Positions 17,730 to 26,038 of a stretch of DNA of 64,000 nt are shown piece by piece. This DNA is from Rhodovulum sp. P5 (GTDB lineage: Bacteria; Pseudomonadota; Alphaproteobacteria; Rhodobacterales; Rhodobacteraceae). The translations under genes were made by a program, and so were the position numbers. Where the stretch lies: the NCBI RefSeq assembly GCF_002079305.1, contig NZ_CP015039.1, positions 3,209,501-3,273,500 on the forward strand, read 5' to 3'. The notes below the pieces were generated by a model. The model saw nothing but the letters and a program-made list of their open reading frames with translations, ran no database searches and was not told where the DNA came from. Position 1 is the first letter of the stretch; each line of letters starts with the position of its first letter.

Positions 17730-18989
17730 TCAACTCTCTGCGTGGGCGGCCTGTGCGGTCAATTCGAACAATGAGACTGCGAGCTTTTGTATTTCACGGC
17801 GCAAGGGCGATTTTCCGGCGCTGTTTGCCAGGGGCACGCCCTCATCGCCCGATTGGGCGACCATCTTGCCGCTGTCCGGCAGAAGAATGTCGATAGCGAT
17901 ATCCAGGCTTTCGGCCATGCGCTTCACCCGGCTTCTGGCCGAAAGCTCGGAACGTTTCGGTGCCCGGTTCATGGCAAAGCGCAGCCGTTCGAAAGGCAGT
18001 TCCTCCGCCCGGAGCGCTCGGATGAGCCGGACCGTGTTCTGGGCCGAGCGCATGTCGAGTTCCAGCAAGGCGAAGTAGAGGCTGGCCTTGGTCAGAACGG
18101 CTTCGCTCCACTGAACCAGCGTTGTGGGCATGTCCACGATCACGAAGTCGAACTGCCCCCGGGCCATGTCGATCAGCGTCCTGACGTCGTCCGACGAGAT
18201 CAGGTCCAGCGGCAGGATGTCGGCCGGCGCGGTGAGAACATGCAGGTCGTTGCCGTAGGTTTGCAGCGCCTGCATGAAGCTATCGCTGTCCATTGCCGAG
18301 ATATCGGACAGCAGTTCGAAGACGGCCTCTTTGCGGGGAAGGTCCAGATAGGTCGCGACGGAACCGAATTGCAGATCCAGATCGATCAGGCAGACACGCT
18401 TGTCGCGGTCTTTCGCCGCCAGGGTCAGTTCCCAGGCCAGGTTCACCGCGAAGGTCGAGGCGCCGACACCCCCGGCAAGACCGTGGACCGGCAGGACCAC
18501 GCCGTCGCGGTCCGGTTTCGAAGCGGTGGCCCGTCTGTGTGCGGCTTCTGCGGCGGCGGGCGGCGGCGGGTCGGCGCGCCTTGCGCGGTCGATGGCGTCG
18601 TGCAGGGCCCCTTCGGGCAGGGGATAAGGGACGAAATCGTCGGCCCCTTCCCGCATCAGCTGGTGCAGGGCGATGGGGCTGACATCCTTGACCACCACGA
18701 TGACCTTGACGCCGTTGGACTTCGCCGTCCTGACGACGCGGCCCAGAAAGCCAATGTTCTCTTCATCCTCGCCATCGACGGCAATCGCGATGAATTCGAG
18801 CCCAGCCGCTTCGGGGTGATCGAAAAAGTCGATGATGTCCTGAAGGCCGAGGTCCCCCCAGTTTTCACCAAGCTCCGCCCCCATATCCTCGACAAGGAGG
18901 TCGAAGTTGCGGATATCGCGCGACACGGTACAGGCGGCGATCGGTGCGGGATCGGGATGCAACGCGGCCGTCCTTGTCATCTTTTCCAT
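17730..18989 (-). CDS. cpaE: Tad pilus localisation protein CpaE/TadZ
   Basis: A 419-residue ParA/MinD-superfamily protein that positions the tad machine at the cell pole. An N-terminal receiver-like domain (DMGAELGENWGDLGLQDIID, VKVIVVVKDVSPIALHQLM, GADDFVPYPL) precedes an ATPase domain whose P-loop reads GLAGGVGASTFAVNLA. This lacks the canonical lysines of the ParA deviant Walker A (KGGxGKT), as is common in TadZ proteins, so ATP hydrolysis may be lost. VCLIDLDLQFGSVATYLDL is the conserved switch region. The chosen start ATG at 18989 has AAGGCAGGA upstream; ATG at 18980 or 19058 is possible. Confidence 0.92.
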   Translation of the reverse strand: MEKMTRTAALHPDPAPIAACTVSRDIRNFDLLVEDMGAELGENWGDLGLQDIIDFFDHPEAAGLEFIAIAVDGEDEENIGFLGRVVRTAKSNGVKVIVVVKDVSPIALHQLMREGADDFVPYPLPEGALHDAIDRARRADPPPPAAAEAAHRRATASKPDRDGVVLPVHGLAGGVGASTFAVNLAWELTLAAKDRDKRVCLIDLDLQFGSVATYLDLPRKEAVFELLSDISAMDSDSFMQALQTYGNDLHVLTAPADILPLDLISSDDVRTLIDMARGQFDFVIVDMPTTLVQWSEAVLTKASLYFALLELDMRSAQNTVRLIRALRAEELPFERLRFAMNRAPKRSELSARSRVKRMAESLDIAIDILLPDSGKMVAQSGDEGVPLANSAGKSPLRREIQKLAVSLFELTAQAAHAES

Positions 18990-19185
18990 TCCTGCCTTGG
19001 GCACAGACGCCCCGGTCGCGCGCGCCGGGGTTTGTCTGAACGCAGGCGACTCGCCCACCTGCGCACGGCTTTGGTCAGTGAAGAAACATGGCGCGCAAAA
19101 TGGGCGACATTAGGGCCCATCGCGCGGAATTGTTTGAAAATTGGCAATGCCCCTTTGTGACCGGTACGGCACCGGTCGCGTCGAG

Positions 19186-19788
19186 TTATTCGTCGCCTTG
19201 TTTCTGGACCCGACCGATATAGCGGTTCCGGTAGGCGCTATGCATGTAGGTCCCATCGTGGATCATCCGGTGGGGCGCGACAAAGCCCGCAACCTCGGTA
19301 ACCGTCCGGCGGTTGCGCCGTTCGCGCCCTTCGGTGACGATCAGCGGTTGCGTGTCGCCGTAGGACACGACTGCCTCCAGCCGGTTGCGCGCGATGCCCC
19401 GCGATACGAGGAAGTCGACGGCCGCCTGTGCCCGGCGCAGACCGAGGCGTTTGTTGTATGCGGGCGTGCCGACCTTGTCGGTATGGCCGTAGACGCGTAT
19501 CCGGGCATAGGGGTATTGCTGCAACCATGCGGCCTGTTGCGCCAGCGCGGCACGGGCCATGTCGTCAAGCGCTGCGCTGTCAAAGGCGAAGGTGATCATG
19601 CTGGGCACCTCGGCGGCAAAGCGGCGCGTCATCTCGATGGCCAGTGTGCGGTCGCCGGACATGGTGAGCGTGTTGTTCAGCGTGGGCGTCCCGAAATGCC
19701 CCTCGTCGAGACTGGCACCGACTTCCGCTTCGCAGCCGGACAGGGCGACGGCGGTACACAAGGCAAGCAGTTTCAGGCGTGTGCGCAT
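19186..19788 (-). CDS. OmpA-family lipoprotein of the tad locus
   Basis: A 200-residue exported lipoprotein: lipobox LSGC (Cys19) after a short hydrophobic signal. The C-terminal half is an OmpA-like peptidoglycan-binding domain: ITFAFDSAALDDMARAALAQ, YARIRVYGHTDKVGTPAYNK, LGLRRAQAAVDFLVSRGI and SYGDTQPLIVTEG. OmpA-like proteins are regular members of tad loci in Rhodobacterales and probably anchor the secretin to the cell wall. It starts 5 bp downstream of cpaC. A 7-bp stem hairpin (GACCGGT...ACCGGTC) lies just after its stop codon, without an obvious U-tract. Confidence 0.9.
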   Translation of the reverse strand: MRTRLKLLALCTAVALSGCEAEVGASLDEGHFGTPTLNNTLTMSGDRTLAIEMTRRFAAEVPSMITFAFDSAALDDMARAALAQQAAWLQQYPYARIRVYGHTDKVGTPAYNKRLGLRRAQAAVDFLVSRGIARNRLEAVVSYGDTQPLIVTEGRERRNRRTVTEVAGFVAPHRMIHDGTYMHSAYRNRYIGRVQKQGDE

Positions 19789-19793
19789 GGGGC

Positions 19794-21164
19794 CTACTCC
19801 ATCACATAGCCATAGGGGCCGCGGAAATCCTGCCGGGCAATTTCGCCAGCCGCCCCCTGGGTCGGGGCATTCGGCGTCCCCATCCTGCCGAACAGGAAGA
19901 AATCCCGCTCGCTGGCGGGGCGCAGCCGGTCGGTGGGCAGGGCCAAAGCCTCGCCCCGGGTCGGGGTCACAAGGTGGGCGGTCACGATGATGACCAGTTC
20001 GCTCTGGTCACGCTGGTAGTCGGCGCTGCGGAACAGCGCGCCCAGCACGGGAACATCGCCGATCCACGGCACCTGCGTGGCAAGGCTTGTGAAATCGTCC
20101 TGCAGAAGACCCGCGATGGCGAAGCTTTCGCCGTCGTGAAGTTCGATCGTCGTTTCCGTCTTGCGGCTGGAAAACCCGCTGATCGTCAGCCCGCCGCTGC
20201 TGAAGGTGACGGACGGGTCGATATTGCTGACCTCGGCCTCCATCTGCAGGTTGATGTTCTCGCCAACGACATTGGGCATGAAGTCCAGCGAAACGCCGAA
20301 GGGCCTGAATTCGACCGAGACATTTCCGTCCTGACCTAGGACCGGAATGGGATAGTCGCCGCCGGCAAGGAAGCTGGCATTGTGGCCGGACAGCGCGGTG
20401 AGGTTCGGCTCCGCCAGCGTCCGGATGAACCCCTTCGTCTCCATCGCCTCAAGCAGCAGGTTGAACTGCATGACACCGGCCTGCCCGCCGATCTGGAATA
20501 TGCCGGCGCCTGTTGCCGCCGTGGTCAGCGCATTCGCCTGAAACGTCGTGTCACCCCCGTCGACCTGACCGCTGACCCCGAAATTCGCACCAAGGCTCTT
20601 CGCGACGGAGCGGTTCATTTCGGCGAACCGGACATTCAGCATGACCTGCTGGCTTCCGGCCACGGACATCATGTTGGAGACCTTCTTGGGCGCATATCGC
20701 TCTGCCAGCCCCATGGCCCGGTCGATCACCTGCGGGGAACTCACCGTGCCGGACAGAACAAGCCCGTCATTGGCGGCCCGCACCTCGACCGGTTCGCCGG
20801 GCAGGATCTCGCGCAGCCGTTCCTTGAGTTCGCTTATATCCAGCGTGACGCGGACTTCGACATTGGCAAGAAGCTGCCCTTCGGCCCCCAAAAGCGTCAG
20901 CGTGGTGCGGCCCGGTGCCTTGCCGAGGACATAGATGCTGCGGTCCGACAAGGTCGAGATGTCCGCGATCGCGGGGTTGGAGATGGACAGTTCCGCGAAG
21001 ATCTCTTCGCTCTCGACGATCACGGCACGGTTTACGGGCACGTTCAGTTTGCCCGAGGATGTGGCCCCCATCGTTCGAAGGGCTTGTGCCTCGGGCGAAG
21101 AAGGTTGCGCAAAAGCTGCGCAAAGGCCAACAAGGCCTGCCGCAAGCAAGCGTGTCGCTCTCAT
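19794..21164 (-). CDS. cpaC: Tad pilus outer-membrane secretin CpaC/RcpA
   Basis: A 456-residue secretin that forms the outer-membrane channel for the Flp pilus. Signal peptide (LLAAGLVGLCAAFA), N-terminal pilus-secretin domain (LNVPVNRAVIVESEEIFAEL, ISNPAIADISTLSDRSIYVL), BON-like region, then the conserved secretin core with MLNVRFAEMNRSVAKSLG, LAEPNLTALSGHNASFLAGG, SFAIAGLLQDDF, WIGDVPVLGALFRS and ELVIIVTAHLV. All expected segments of the family are present. It is separated from cpaB by 206 bp, which contain a strong 12-bp stem hairpin. Confidence 0.95.
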   Translation of the reverse strand: MRATRLLAAGLVGLCAAFAQPSSPEAQALRTMGATSSGKLNVPVNRAVIVESEEIFAELSISNPAIADISTLSDRSIYVLGKAPGRTTLTLLGAEGQLLANVEVRVTLDISELKERLREILPGEPVEVRAANDGLVLSGTVSSPQVIDRAMGLAERYAPKKVSNMMSVAGSQQVMLNVRFAEMNRSVAKSLGANFGVSGQVDGGDTTFQANALTTAATGAGIFQIGGQAGVMQFNLLLEAMETKGFIRTLAEPNLTALSGHNASFLAGGDYPIPVLGQDGNVSVEFRPFGVSLDFMPNVVGENINLQMEAEVSNIDPSVTFSSGGLTISGFSSRKTETTIELHDGESFAIAGLLQDDFTSLATQVPWIGDVPVLGALFRSADYQRDQSELVIIVTAHLVTPTRGEALALPTDRLRPASERDFFLFGRMGTPNAPTQGAAGEIARQDFRGPYGYVME

Positions 21165-21311
21165 GTGATCCTGCCTTTCCGATCACGCCTCGGGCCGGGT
21201 CTTTCGCCCGGTTTGCATGCAATGATGCTAGAAGTTGTGCAGTCTTGCAACGATCAGCCAAAGGGGGAGCCTTGTGCCTGTGTGCATCAGGCAACATCAG
21301 GGCGCCTAGGT

Positions 21312-21347
21312 GACAGACCGCGCACCGGGCGTCGGGCGCGGTCTGTC
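21312..21347. other. 12-bp stem hairpin between cpaB and cpaC
   Basis: GACAGACCGCGC (21312-21323) is perfectly complementary to GCGCGGTCTGTC (21336-21347), with a 12-nt loop. On the minus (tad) strand it is not followed by a run of T, so it does not look like an intrinsic terminator. It could be an mRNA-processing or stabilising structure separating cpaB from cpaC. The rest of the 206-bp gap has no convincing ORF. Confidence 0.6.
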
Positions 21348-21370
21348 GCGGATTTGGTTCGGCCGAGAGG

Positions 21371-22207
21371 TCAGTTCGTGCAGGGGATCGGCATGTCGAC
21401 AACTTCCGACCCGCGGCGGGTGCGGATGGTGCAGACCTGCGCCTGCTCCTGCGCGATCACGGGGGCGTCTTCGATGCCCAGAAGGATGTTCTGGTCTACT
21501 TCCACCGCCTCTGCCACGACGTCATCATAGGCGCCGACAAGCGACAGGGACAGGCGCCCGGTGGATTGTGCCTGCGCGAGTGCCGCAACCTGCTGCGGTG
21601 TCGCCTCGACCGTGATGGTGCGCGCGACCTTGGGTTTCATCGTGTCCTCGTCGGCGATCTGATCGACGGCGATCAGCCTTATGCCGGTATCGATCAACTT
21701 GGTCACCTGCCGGCCTTGCGCATGTCCCGTCCAGTAGACATCCACCTTGTCGCCCGGGCGAAGGAATCCCGAAACGCCGGAGGTCACGTCGACGCGGATC
21801 GCGAAGGCCCGCATGCCGCGGCCAAGCCGCGAGGTGATGCCGGCATCGGCCCCGGGTTCGGTGACCTTGACCCTCAACAGCGGCTCGCCGGCCTCCATCG
21901 CCCGCAAGACGGTTCGGAATTGCGGCCCACCCTTCGGAAACAGGTCTTCGGCGGTCTGGAACGTCCCCTCTGGCATCGATGCCGTCGGCCAATGCACTCG
22001 GCGCAGATCATCAAGGGTAATCTGCTGGCCATAGCGCAATGTCGTCTTGGCCACGACCACCGGTTCGACCTTGATTTGTTTGGCACGGGCGGCCCGCTCT
22101 GCCGCCAGTTCGGTTTCGTACTGGCCGATATAGGTCTGCGCCATGTAGACAGCGAAGCCCGCCAGACCGAGCCCAATGACGAGGACAAGTCCGAACATCA
22201 GACGCAT
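21371..22207 (-). CDS. cpaB: Tad pilus assembly protein CpaB/RcpC
   Basis: A 278-residue periplasmic/membrane protein with an N-terminal anchor (LMFGLVLVIGLGLAGFAVYM) and an SAF-type domain (VVVAKTTLRYGQQITLDDL, LRVKVTEPGADAGITSRLG, MRAFAIRVDVTSGVSGFLRP, GDKVDVYWTG). CpaB/RcpC is an accessory of the secretin channel, thought to bind cell wall. It ends with a short cysteine-containing C-terminal tail (VCTIRTRRGSEVVDMPIPC). First gene after the pilin gene; a terminator-like hairpin separates the two. Confidence 0.92.
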   Translation of the reverse strand: MRLMFGLVLVIGLGLAGFAVYMAQTYIGQYETELAAERAARAKQIKVEPVVVAKTTLRYGQQITLDDLRRVHWPTASMPEGTFQTAEDLFPKGGPQFRTVLRAMEAGEPLLRVKVTEPGADAGITSRLGRGMRAFAIRVDVTSGVSGFLRPGDKVDVYWTGHAQGRQVTKLIDTGIRLIAVDQIADEDTMKPKVARTITVEATPQQVAALAQAQSTGRLSLSLVGAYDDVVAEAVEVDQNILLGIEDAPVIAQEQAQVCTIRTRRGSEVVDMPIPCTN

Positions 22208-22392
22208 GGCTTATCCTTTCCGTTGTCGTGTTTTAAAATACCAGTCGCGCGGCTTAAGATGTGTGGCCTTTTATAGTAGCGCCCGATTGCGGCGAAACGC
22301 CGATACTTGCTTGCCGGGCGGAGGGCTGTTGGTGAAAGGCATTGGTGCTATTTGTGCCCGCGGTTTGATATTAAGGCCGTGTAGAAAACACA

Positions 22393-22415
22393 GGCCGCAT
22401 CTTTTGGATGCGGCC
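22393..22415 (-). terminator. Terminator/attenuator between flp pilin and cpaB
   Basis: GGCCGCATC (22393-22401) pairs perfectly with GATGCGGCC (22407-22415) around a 5-nt loop. Read on the minus strand the hairpin is followed by TGTGTTTTCTAC, a moderate T-rich tail. It lies 35 bp downstream of the pilin stop. A partial terminator here would explain how abundant pilin mRNA is made relative to the assembly genes that follow, as reported for other tad loci. Confidence 0.75.
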
Positions 22416-22449
22416 CATCACAAGTGAAAGTTCATTTCACAGTGTCATG

Positions 22450-22662
22450 TTATTCTTCGAAGCCGAGCGTGCCGAGATCGACGATTTCAGCGCCGGTCAG
22501 CGAAGCCTGGATCTTGCCCGCCATGCTTGTCACGCCGCCCTGCACGGTGCTGAGCACCGCAACGCCAAGACCAACGATCGCAGCGGTCAGGACGACCCAG
22601 TCCACGGTCACGGCGCCAGATTCATCGTCGCGGAAATTCTTGATGCGTTCGAACAGTTTCAT
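22450..22662 (-). CDS. flp: Flp/Fap family type IVb pilin
   Basis: A 70-residue prepilin. A charged leader (MKLFERIKNFRDDESG) ends at the processing glycine; the mature N-terminus then reads AVTVDWVVLTAAIVGLGVAV, a hydrophobic assembly helix. The usual Flp motif has Glu-Tyr at positions 5-6 after cleavage; here these are Asp-Trp (TVDW), a conservative change seen in rhodobacterial Flp proteins. ATG at 22662 is preceded by GGAGGGATC. It is the first gene of the tad locus and should be cleaved by CpaA at 12370-12879. Confidence 0.95.
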   Translation of the reverse strand: MKLFERIKNFRDDESGAVTVDWVVLTAAIVGLGVAVLSTVQGGVTSMAGKIQASLTGAEIVDLGTLGFEE

Positions 22663-22922
22663 GTGATCCCTCCAGAAGGATGCTCGCCTATTTCACCTTG
22701 CCCTTTCGACGTTTTGCGGGAGCGAATTCATCGCGATCCGCATTCGCCTTGGCATGCCTATATAAGGCCACTCGAATCGGGCGAGAGTTTGGCTCAGGCT
22801 TGTCAATTTACGAGATATGAGAGGAATTCGCGGAATGGTCCGCAAATATACAAAAAATGGAAACAAATTTGCGGCTTTTGCGCGATGAGGCGTGGTGTGC
22901 CGGCCGCCTGTGGGACGCCATG
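22663..22922 (-). promoter_or_regulatory. Upstream region of the flp pilin gene
   Basis: A 260-bp AT-richer region with no convincing gene. On the minus strand it contains a perfect TTGACA hexamer (22806-22801) and, 38 bp further on, a TTATATA element near 22765-22758; their spacing does not make one classical promoter, so they may belong to two. A GANTC site (GAATC, 22774-22778) lies between them. CcrM methylation of GANTC influences cell-cycle promoters in alphaproteobacteria, so cell-cycle control of the pilin is possible but unproven. Confidence 0.45.
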
Positions 22923-22924
22923 AA

Positions 22925-22952
22925 AAAGGCGGCACCTGTCAATGCCGCCTTT
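22925..22952 (-). terminator. Intrinsic terminator downstream of the SLAC1-type gene
   Basis: AAAGGCGGCA (22925-22934) pairs perfectly with TGCCGCCTTT (22943-22952), loop 8 nt. On the minus strand the hairpin is followed by TTTTTCA (the A-run at 22923-22927). It lies 20 bp after the stop of the SLAC1-type gene and would end the flavoprotein/DUF5368/SLAC1 transcript before the tad locus. Confidence 0.88.
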
Positions 22953-22972
22953 CCGCTCGTACGCCGTTCCGA

Positions 22973-23974
22973 TTATTCGGGTTGGCAGATCTCGCGCCGC
23001 CCGATGGCGATGGCCGTCCGGACCAGCAGGAAGGCGATCACGACCACCAGCAGGCCAAGCAGTCCGCCGCCCAGATACTGATGAAACTGCGACCCGGTCT
23101 TCATCGAGTACAGGAACGTCGCAATGGTCAGCGCGGCCAGCGGGAACGACAACGCCCAGAAGGACAGGGCGAAGGGCAGCCGCAGGATCTTCGGCAGCTG
23201 CGTCGCCACGATCAGCGCGAAGACATAGGCCGCGTTGATCAGGACCCGCGCCATGTCGTCCAGTTCCACCGCGGCGCCGTGCATCCGAACCCATGAGATA
23301 AACCCGACGGCCGGCGGGGCGATCAGGATCACCAGCGTCGGCTGCAAACGGCTGGGCAGCGGGTCATGGAAGGTCAGCCGGTTCATCACCAGCGCCAGCA
23401 TGACGACCCAGAACAGAATGCCGCCCGAGAAGAACAGCCAGGAGATATCCATATAGCCCAGTTGAACCCCGGCGATGGGGACAAGGATATTGCCTACAGG
23501 CGGAATGAACCATGCCGCGCTCAGATGGCCGGGTTTGAAGTGGCGGTGGCCGATCCAGTCGGAAATGACCAACAGCGACAGGATACCCTGCAACGTGGTG
23601 CCCGCGATCCAGAGCGGTTCGGCGATATCACGATACCCGTCACCCAGCAAAGCGATGGACATCAGGATCATGGAGATCGAGATCGTCGGGAAGAAGGCCA
23701 GACGCACGGGGTGATGCCATTCCCAAGCGGCCATCTTGAAATGGAACATCACCTTGAGCAGGTAGCCCAGCGCGACAATGCCAAGCAGCCCTGCCGAGGC
23801 ATACATGACATAATGCGAATAGTGGTACTGCGCGGGGATCGGCAGGGCGGTCTCGCCCGCATGCAGCGCGAGTGTCAGGCCAAACATGCCCATCACCGTC
23901 GCGAAGAAGGTGATGGGGTAATGGGCCAGGCGGCTTTCCTGCGCGCCGGTTTCGATGTCAGCAGATGTGCTCAT
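22973..23974 (-). CDS. SLAC1/TehA-type anion channel (TDT family)
   Basis: A 333-residue inner-membrane protein with about ten hydrophobic helices. It belongs to the tellurite-resistance/dicarboxylate (TDT) and SLAC1 group. Markers are YPITFFATVMGMFGLTLALH at the first helix, WEWHHPVRLAFFPTISIS, SAAWFIPPVGNILVPIAG, and FLYSMKTGSQFHQYLGGGLL at the end. SLAC1/TehA proteins are gated anion channels. Located 22 bp downstream of a DUF5368 gene and two genes after an SQR-like flavoprotein, it may export or import a sulfur anion made or used by that system; that link is inference from position. Confidence 0.88.
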   Translation of the reverse strand: MSTSADIETGAQESRLAHYPITFFATVMGMFGLTLALHAGETALPIPAQYHYSHYVMYASAGLLGIVALGYLLKVMFHFKMAAWEWHHPVRLAFFPTISISMILMSIALLGDGYRDIAEPLWIAGTTLQGILSLLVISDWIGHRHFKPGHLSAAWFIPPVGNILVPIAGVQLGYMDISWLFFSGGILFWVVMLALVMNRLTFHDPLPSRLQPTLVILIAPPAVGFISWVRMHGAAVELDDMARVLINAAYVFALIVATQLPKILRLPFALSFWALSFPLAALTIATFLYSMKTGSQFHQYLGGGLLGLLVVVIAFLLVRTAIAIGRREICQPE

Positions 23975-23996
23975 CCGGTTGGAGCCTCCTTGCTCA

Positions 23997-24353
23997 TTAA
24001 CGGTCCTCCTCGGGCCGCCGCATGAATGCCTGAACCACGTAGGCCAGGAAGATCAGGCCGCCCGCCCCCGCAACCCCGGTCAGTGTCAGCACAATCAGAT
24101 CGATCGGTCCCCCGATGTCGGAGAACCCCGAATTCGTCATGTACTGCACGAACAGGATCGCGGCCAATGCCCCGATTGGTGCCGTCAGTTCGGCACGCGC
24201 AAGATAGCGGCCGACGATGCTGCGGTCACGAATCAAAACAAAGATGAATGCGAAAGTAATCAATAGCGCGACCAGAACCATAGACCAAAAAAGCGCGGTC
24301 CCGAACATTTCCTGGAAGACAGCGATCAAAGTTTCGAGAGTGAGTTCCTTCAT
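23997..24353 (-). CDS. DUF5368-type small membrane protein
   Basis: A 118-residue protein with three hydrophobic segments: ALFWSMVLVALLITFAFIFV, TAPIGALAAILFVQYM, and IDLIVLTLTGVAGAGGLIF. From memory it matches the DUF5368 family, found in Rhodobacteraceae beside FAD-dependent oxidoreductases. No catalytic residue is apparent. It lies 12 bp downstream of the SQR-like gene and 22 bp upstream of the SLAC1-type gene, so the three are probably one transcription unit. It could be a membrane partner of the flavoprotein. Function unknown. Confidence 0.75.
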   Translation of the reverse strand: MKELTLETLIAVFQEMFGTALFWSMVLVALLITFAFIFVLIRDRSIVGRYLARAELTAPIGALAAILFVQYMTNSGFSDIGGPIDLIVLTLTGVAGAGGLIFLAYVVQAFMRRPEEDR

Positions 24354-24365
24354 CGTTGCGTCTCC

Positions 24366-25685
24366 TTACGCTTTGCCGCGCAGCATGGCGTTGTAGGTGG
24401 CTTTCAGGGCGACTTCCTTCATCAGCCATGAAATCCAGAGTTCTTCCAGCGGCGCGATGACACCGGGGAAGGAGGGGGTGAGGTTGTTGCGATAGTCGAA
24501 CTCCACCAGCATCGCGCGGCCCACCCGCGTGATCATCGGGCAGGAGGTGTAGCCGTTGTAGATCGCGGGACTGATGCGGCCCTCGATATCGGCGACAAGG
24601 TGATCTTCGACCACCGGCACCTGCCATTTGACCGAGGCCGCTGTCTTGCCCTTGGGTACGCCGGCCACGTCACCCACGGCAAAGACGTTGCGATAGCGCG
24701 CATGGCGCAGCGTTTCCTTGTCGACCTCGGCCCAGCCTTCGTTCACCCATTTGCCGTCTTGCCAGGGCAGGGGCGAGTTGCGGATTACGTCGGGCGCCAC
24801 CATCGGCGGAATGACATTGGTGAAGTCGTAGTCGATTTCCTGATCGCCTTCGGGCGTGTCGAAAGTCAGGATCTTCTTGCCCGGGTCGATGGCCTTGAGC
24901 TTGTGGTCATAGCAGGGGCGCACGCCACGGTCCTCGAACAGCATCCGGACCTTTTCGTTCACGATCGGGACAGAGAAGAAGCCGCCGTTATGGGCGGCGT
25001 AGTGGATTTCGACCCGACCGCGGCTGCCCTTCTTGCGGGCATAGTCATCGGTCAGGAAGGTGTATTTCAGCGGCGCGCCCGCGCATTTCATTTCGGTCGC
25101 CGGGCGGTAGAAGACCGCCTTGCCGCCCTCGTCGGTGAAGCGGTCCATCGCGCCCCAGGTCGCGGCGGCCTGTTCCGGGCCCGCATAGACCGCGCCGATG
25201 CCGTTGGTGCCGACAAGGTTCATGTCGAACCCTTCGATGGCGTCCCAGTCAAGCTTCAGGCCTGTGGCGAGGATCAGGAAATCATAAGCAATCGTCTTGC
25301 CGCCGGTGGTGACGATCTTGTTGCCCTCCGGGTCGATCTCGGCGGCGCCCTCCGCCACCCACTCGACCCCGCGCGGCAGCCATTCCTGTGTGCCGGACAC
25401 GGAGTAGTTGGCGGGTTTCAGCCCCGACGCGATCAGCGTGAAGCCGGGCTGGTACAGATGCCGCTTGCGCCCGTCAACGATGGTGATCTTGGCGCCGTCC
25501 AGCCGTTCGACCAACCGGTTGGCCATGGCCGTGCCCGCCGCGCCAGCGCCAAGAATGACGATCCGCGCCTTGGTCTTGACCTTGTCGGCACGCGCCGGGC
25601 CGGTGGCGCCTGCCAGCGCCAGACCGCCCGCGGCCATGCCGAGGAAGGCCCGCCGCGAGGGGGTGAAATCGTAGGGGGCTGTCAT
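24366..25685 (-). CDS. Tat-exported sulfide:quinone oxidoreductase-like flavoprotein
   Basis: A 439-residue FAD-dependent pyridine-nucleotide-disulfide oxidoreductase. An N-terminal twin-arginine signal (SRRAFLGMAAGGLALAGATG) indicates folded export to the periplasm. FAD-binding motif ARIVILGAGAAGTAMANRL; second dinucleotide motif region; FAVGDVAG near the C-terminus. Two cysteines match the catalytic pair of SQRDL-type sulfide:quinone reductases: EMKCAGAPLKY and YTSCPMIT. Sulfide or another sulfane substrate with quinone as acceptor is therefore likely; flavocytochrome-like use is an alternative. ATG at 25685 has a strong GGTGGAGGAG site; the longer frame to 25862 is not supported. Confidence 0.82.
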   Translation of the reverse strand: MTAPYDFTPSRRAFLGMAAGGLALAGATGPARADKVKTKARIVILGAGAAGTAMANRLVERLDGAKITIVDGRKRHLYQPGFTLIASGLKPANYSVSGTQEWLPRGVEWVAEGAAEIDPEGNKIVTTGGKTIAYDFLILATGLKLDWDAIEGFDMNLVGTNGIGAVYAGPEQAAATWGAMDRFTDEGGKAVFYRPATEMKCAGAPLKYTFLTDDYARKKGSRGRVEIHYAAHNGGFFSVPIVNEKVRMLFEDRGVRPCYDHKLKAIDPGKKILTFDTPEGDQEIDYDFTNVIPPMVAPDVIRNSPLPWQDGKWVNEGWAEVDKETLRHARYRNVFAVGDVAGVPKGKTAASVKWQVPVVEDHLVADIEGRISPAIYNGYTSCPMITRVGRAMLVEFDYRNNLTPSFPGVIAPLEELWISWLMKEVALKATYNAMLRGKA

Positions 25686-26038
25686 GCGTCTCCTCCACCT
25701 TAACATTCGAATAGTTGCATGTGTCGGTCGTCGTATATTCACAACGATTACCCATGTCAAAGACTCATCTTTGGTGAGGGACAGATTCTGGTGGGGTCCG
25801 GGGCGGATTTCAGGCGCAATGACGTCGGCCGGTGCCGAGGCCAGAACGTCAAGGTCTGTCACTCATCCGTGTTGGATATACGCTGTCAACGCGATGTGCA
25901 TTCCCGCACCTTTCTCACCTCAATCTCACCGTTCTGTGCATTTAAAGGGAGCGTGTTTGGGTGCATCTCTTGCGCATCGGACGGCGCAAGTCTTCCGACT
26001 GACCAACCGAAGAACCACAAAGAGAAATGGAGTTCGAT
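25686..26038. promoter_or_regulatory. Divergent intergenic region, SQR-like gene / repeat-bearing secreted protein
   Basis: A 353-bp region between divergent genes with no credible ORF. Near the flavoprotein start, AACATTCGAATAGTT (25702-25716) contains the perfect 8-bp palindrome ATTCGAAT, and a further ATATTC occurs at 25735-25740. ArsR-family persulfide sensors (SqrR/BigR) use AT-rich operators with ATTC/GAAT halves, so this is a candidate operator. The spacing does not match the published form exactly. No regulator gene is nearby. Confidence 0.35.

Noticed and set aside
22693..22935. Minus-strand 80-codon frame upstream of flp
   Set aside because: It overlaps the promoter elements and the terminator at 22925-22952, and has no protein-like features.
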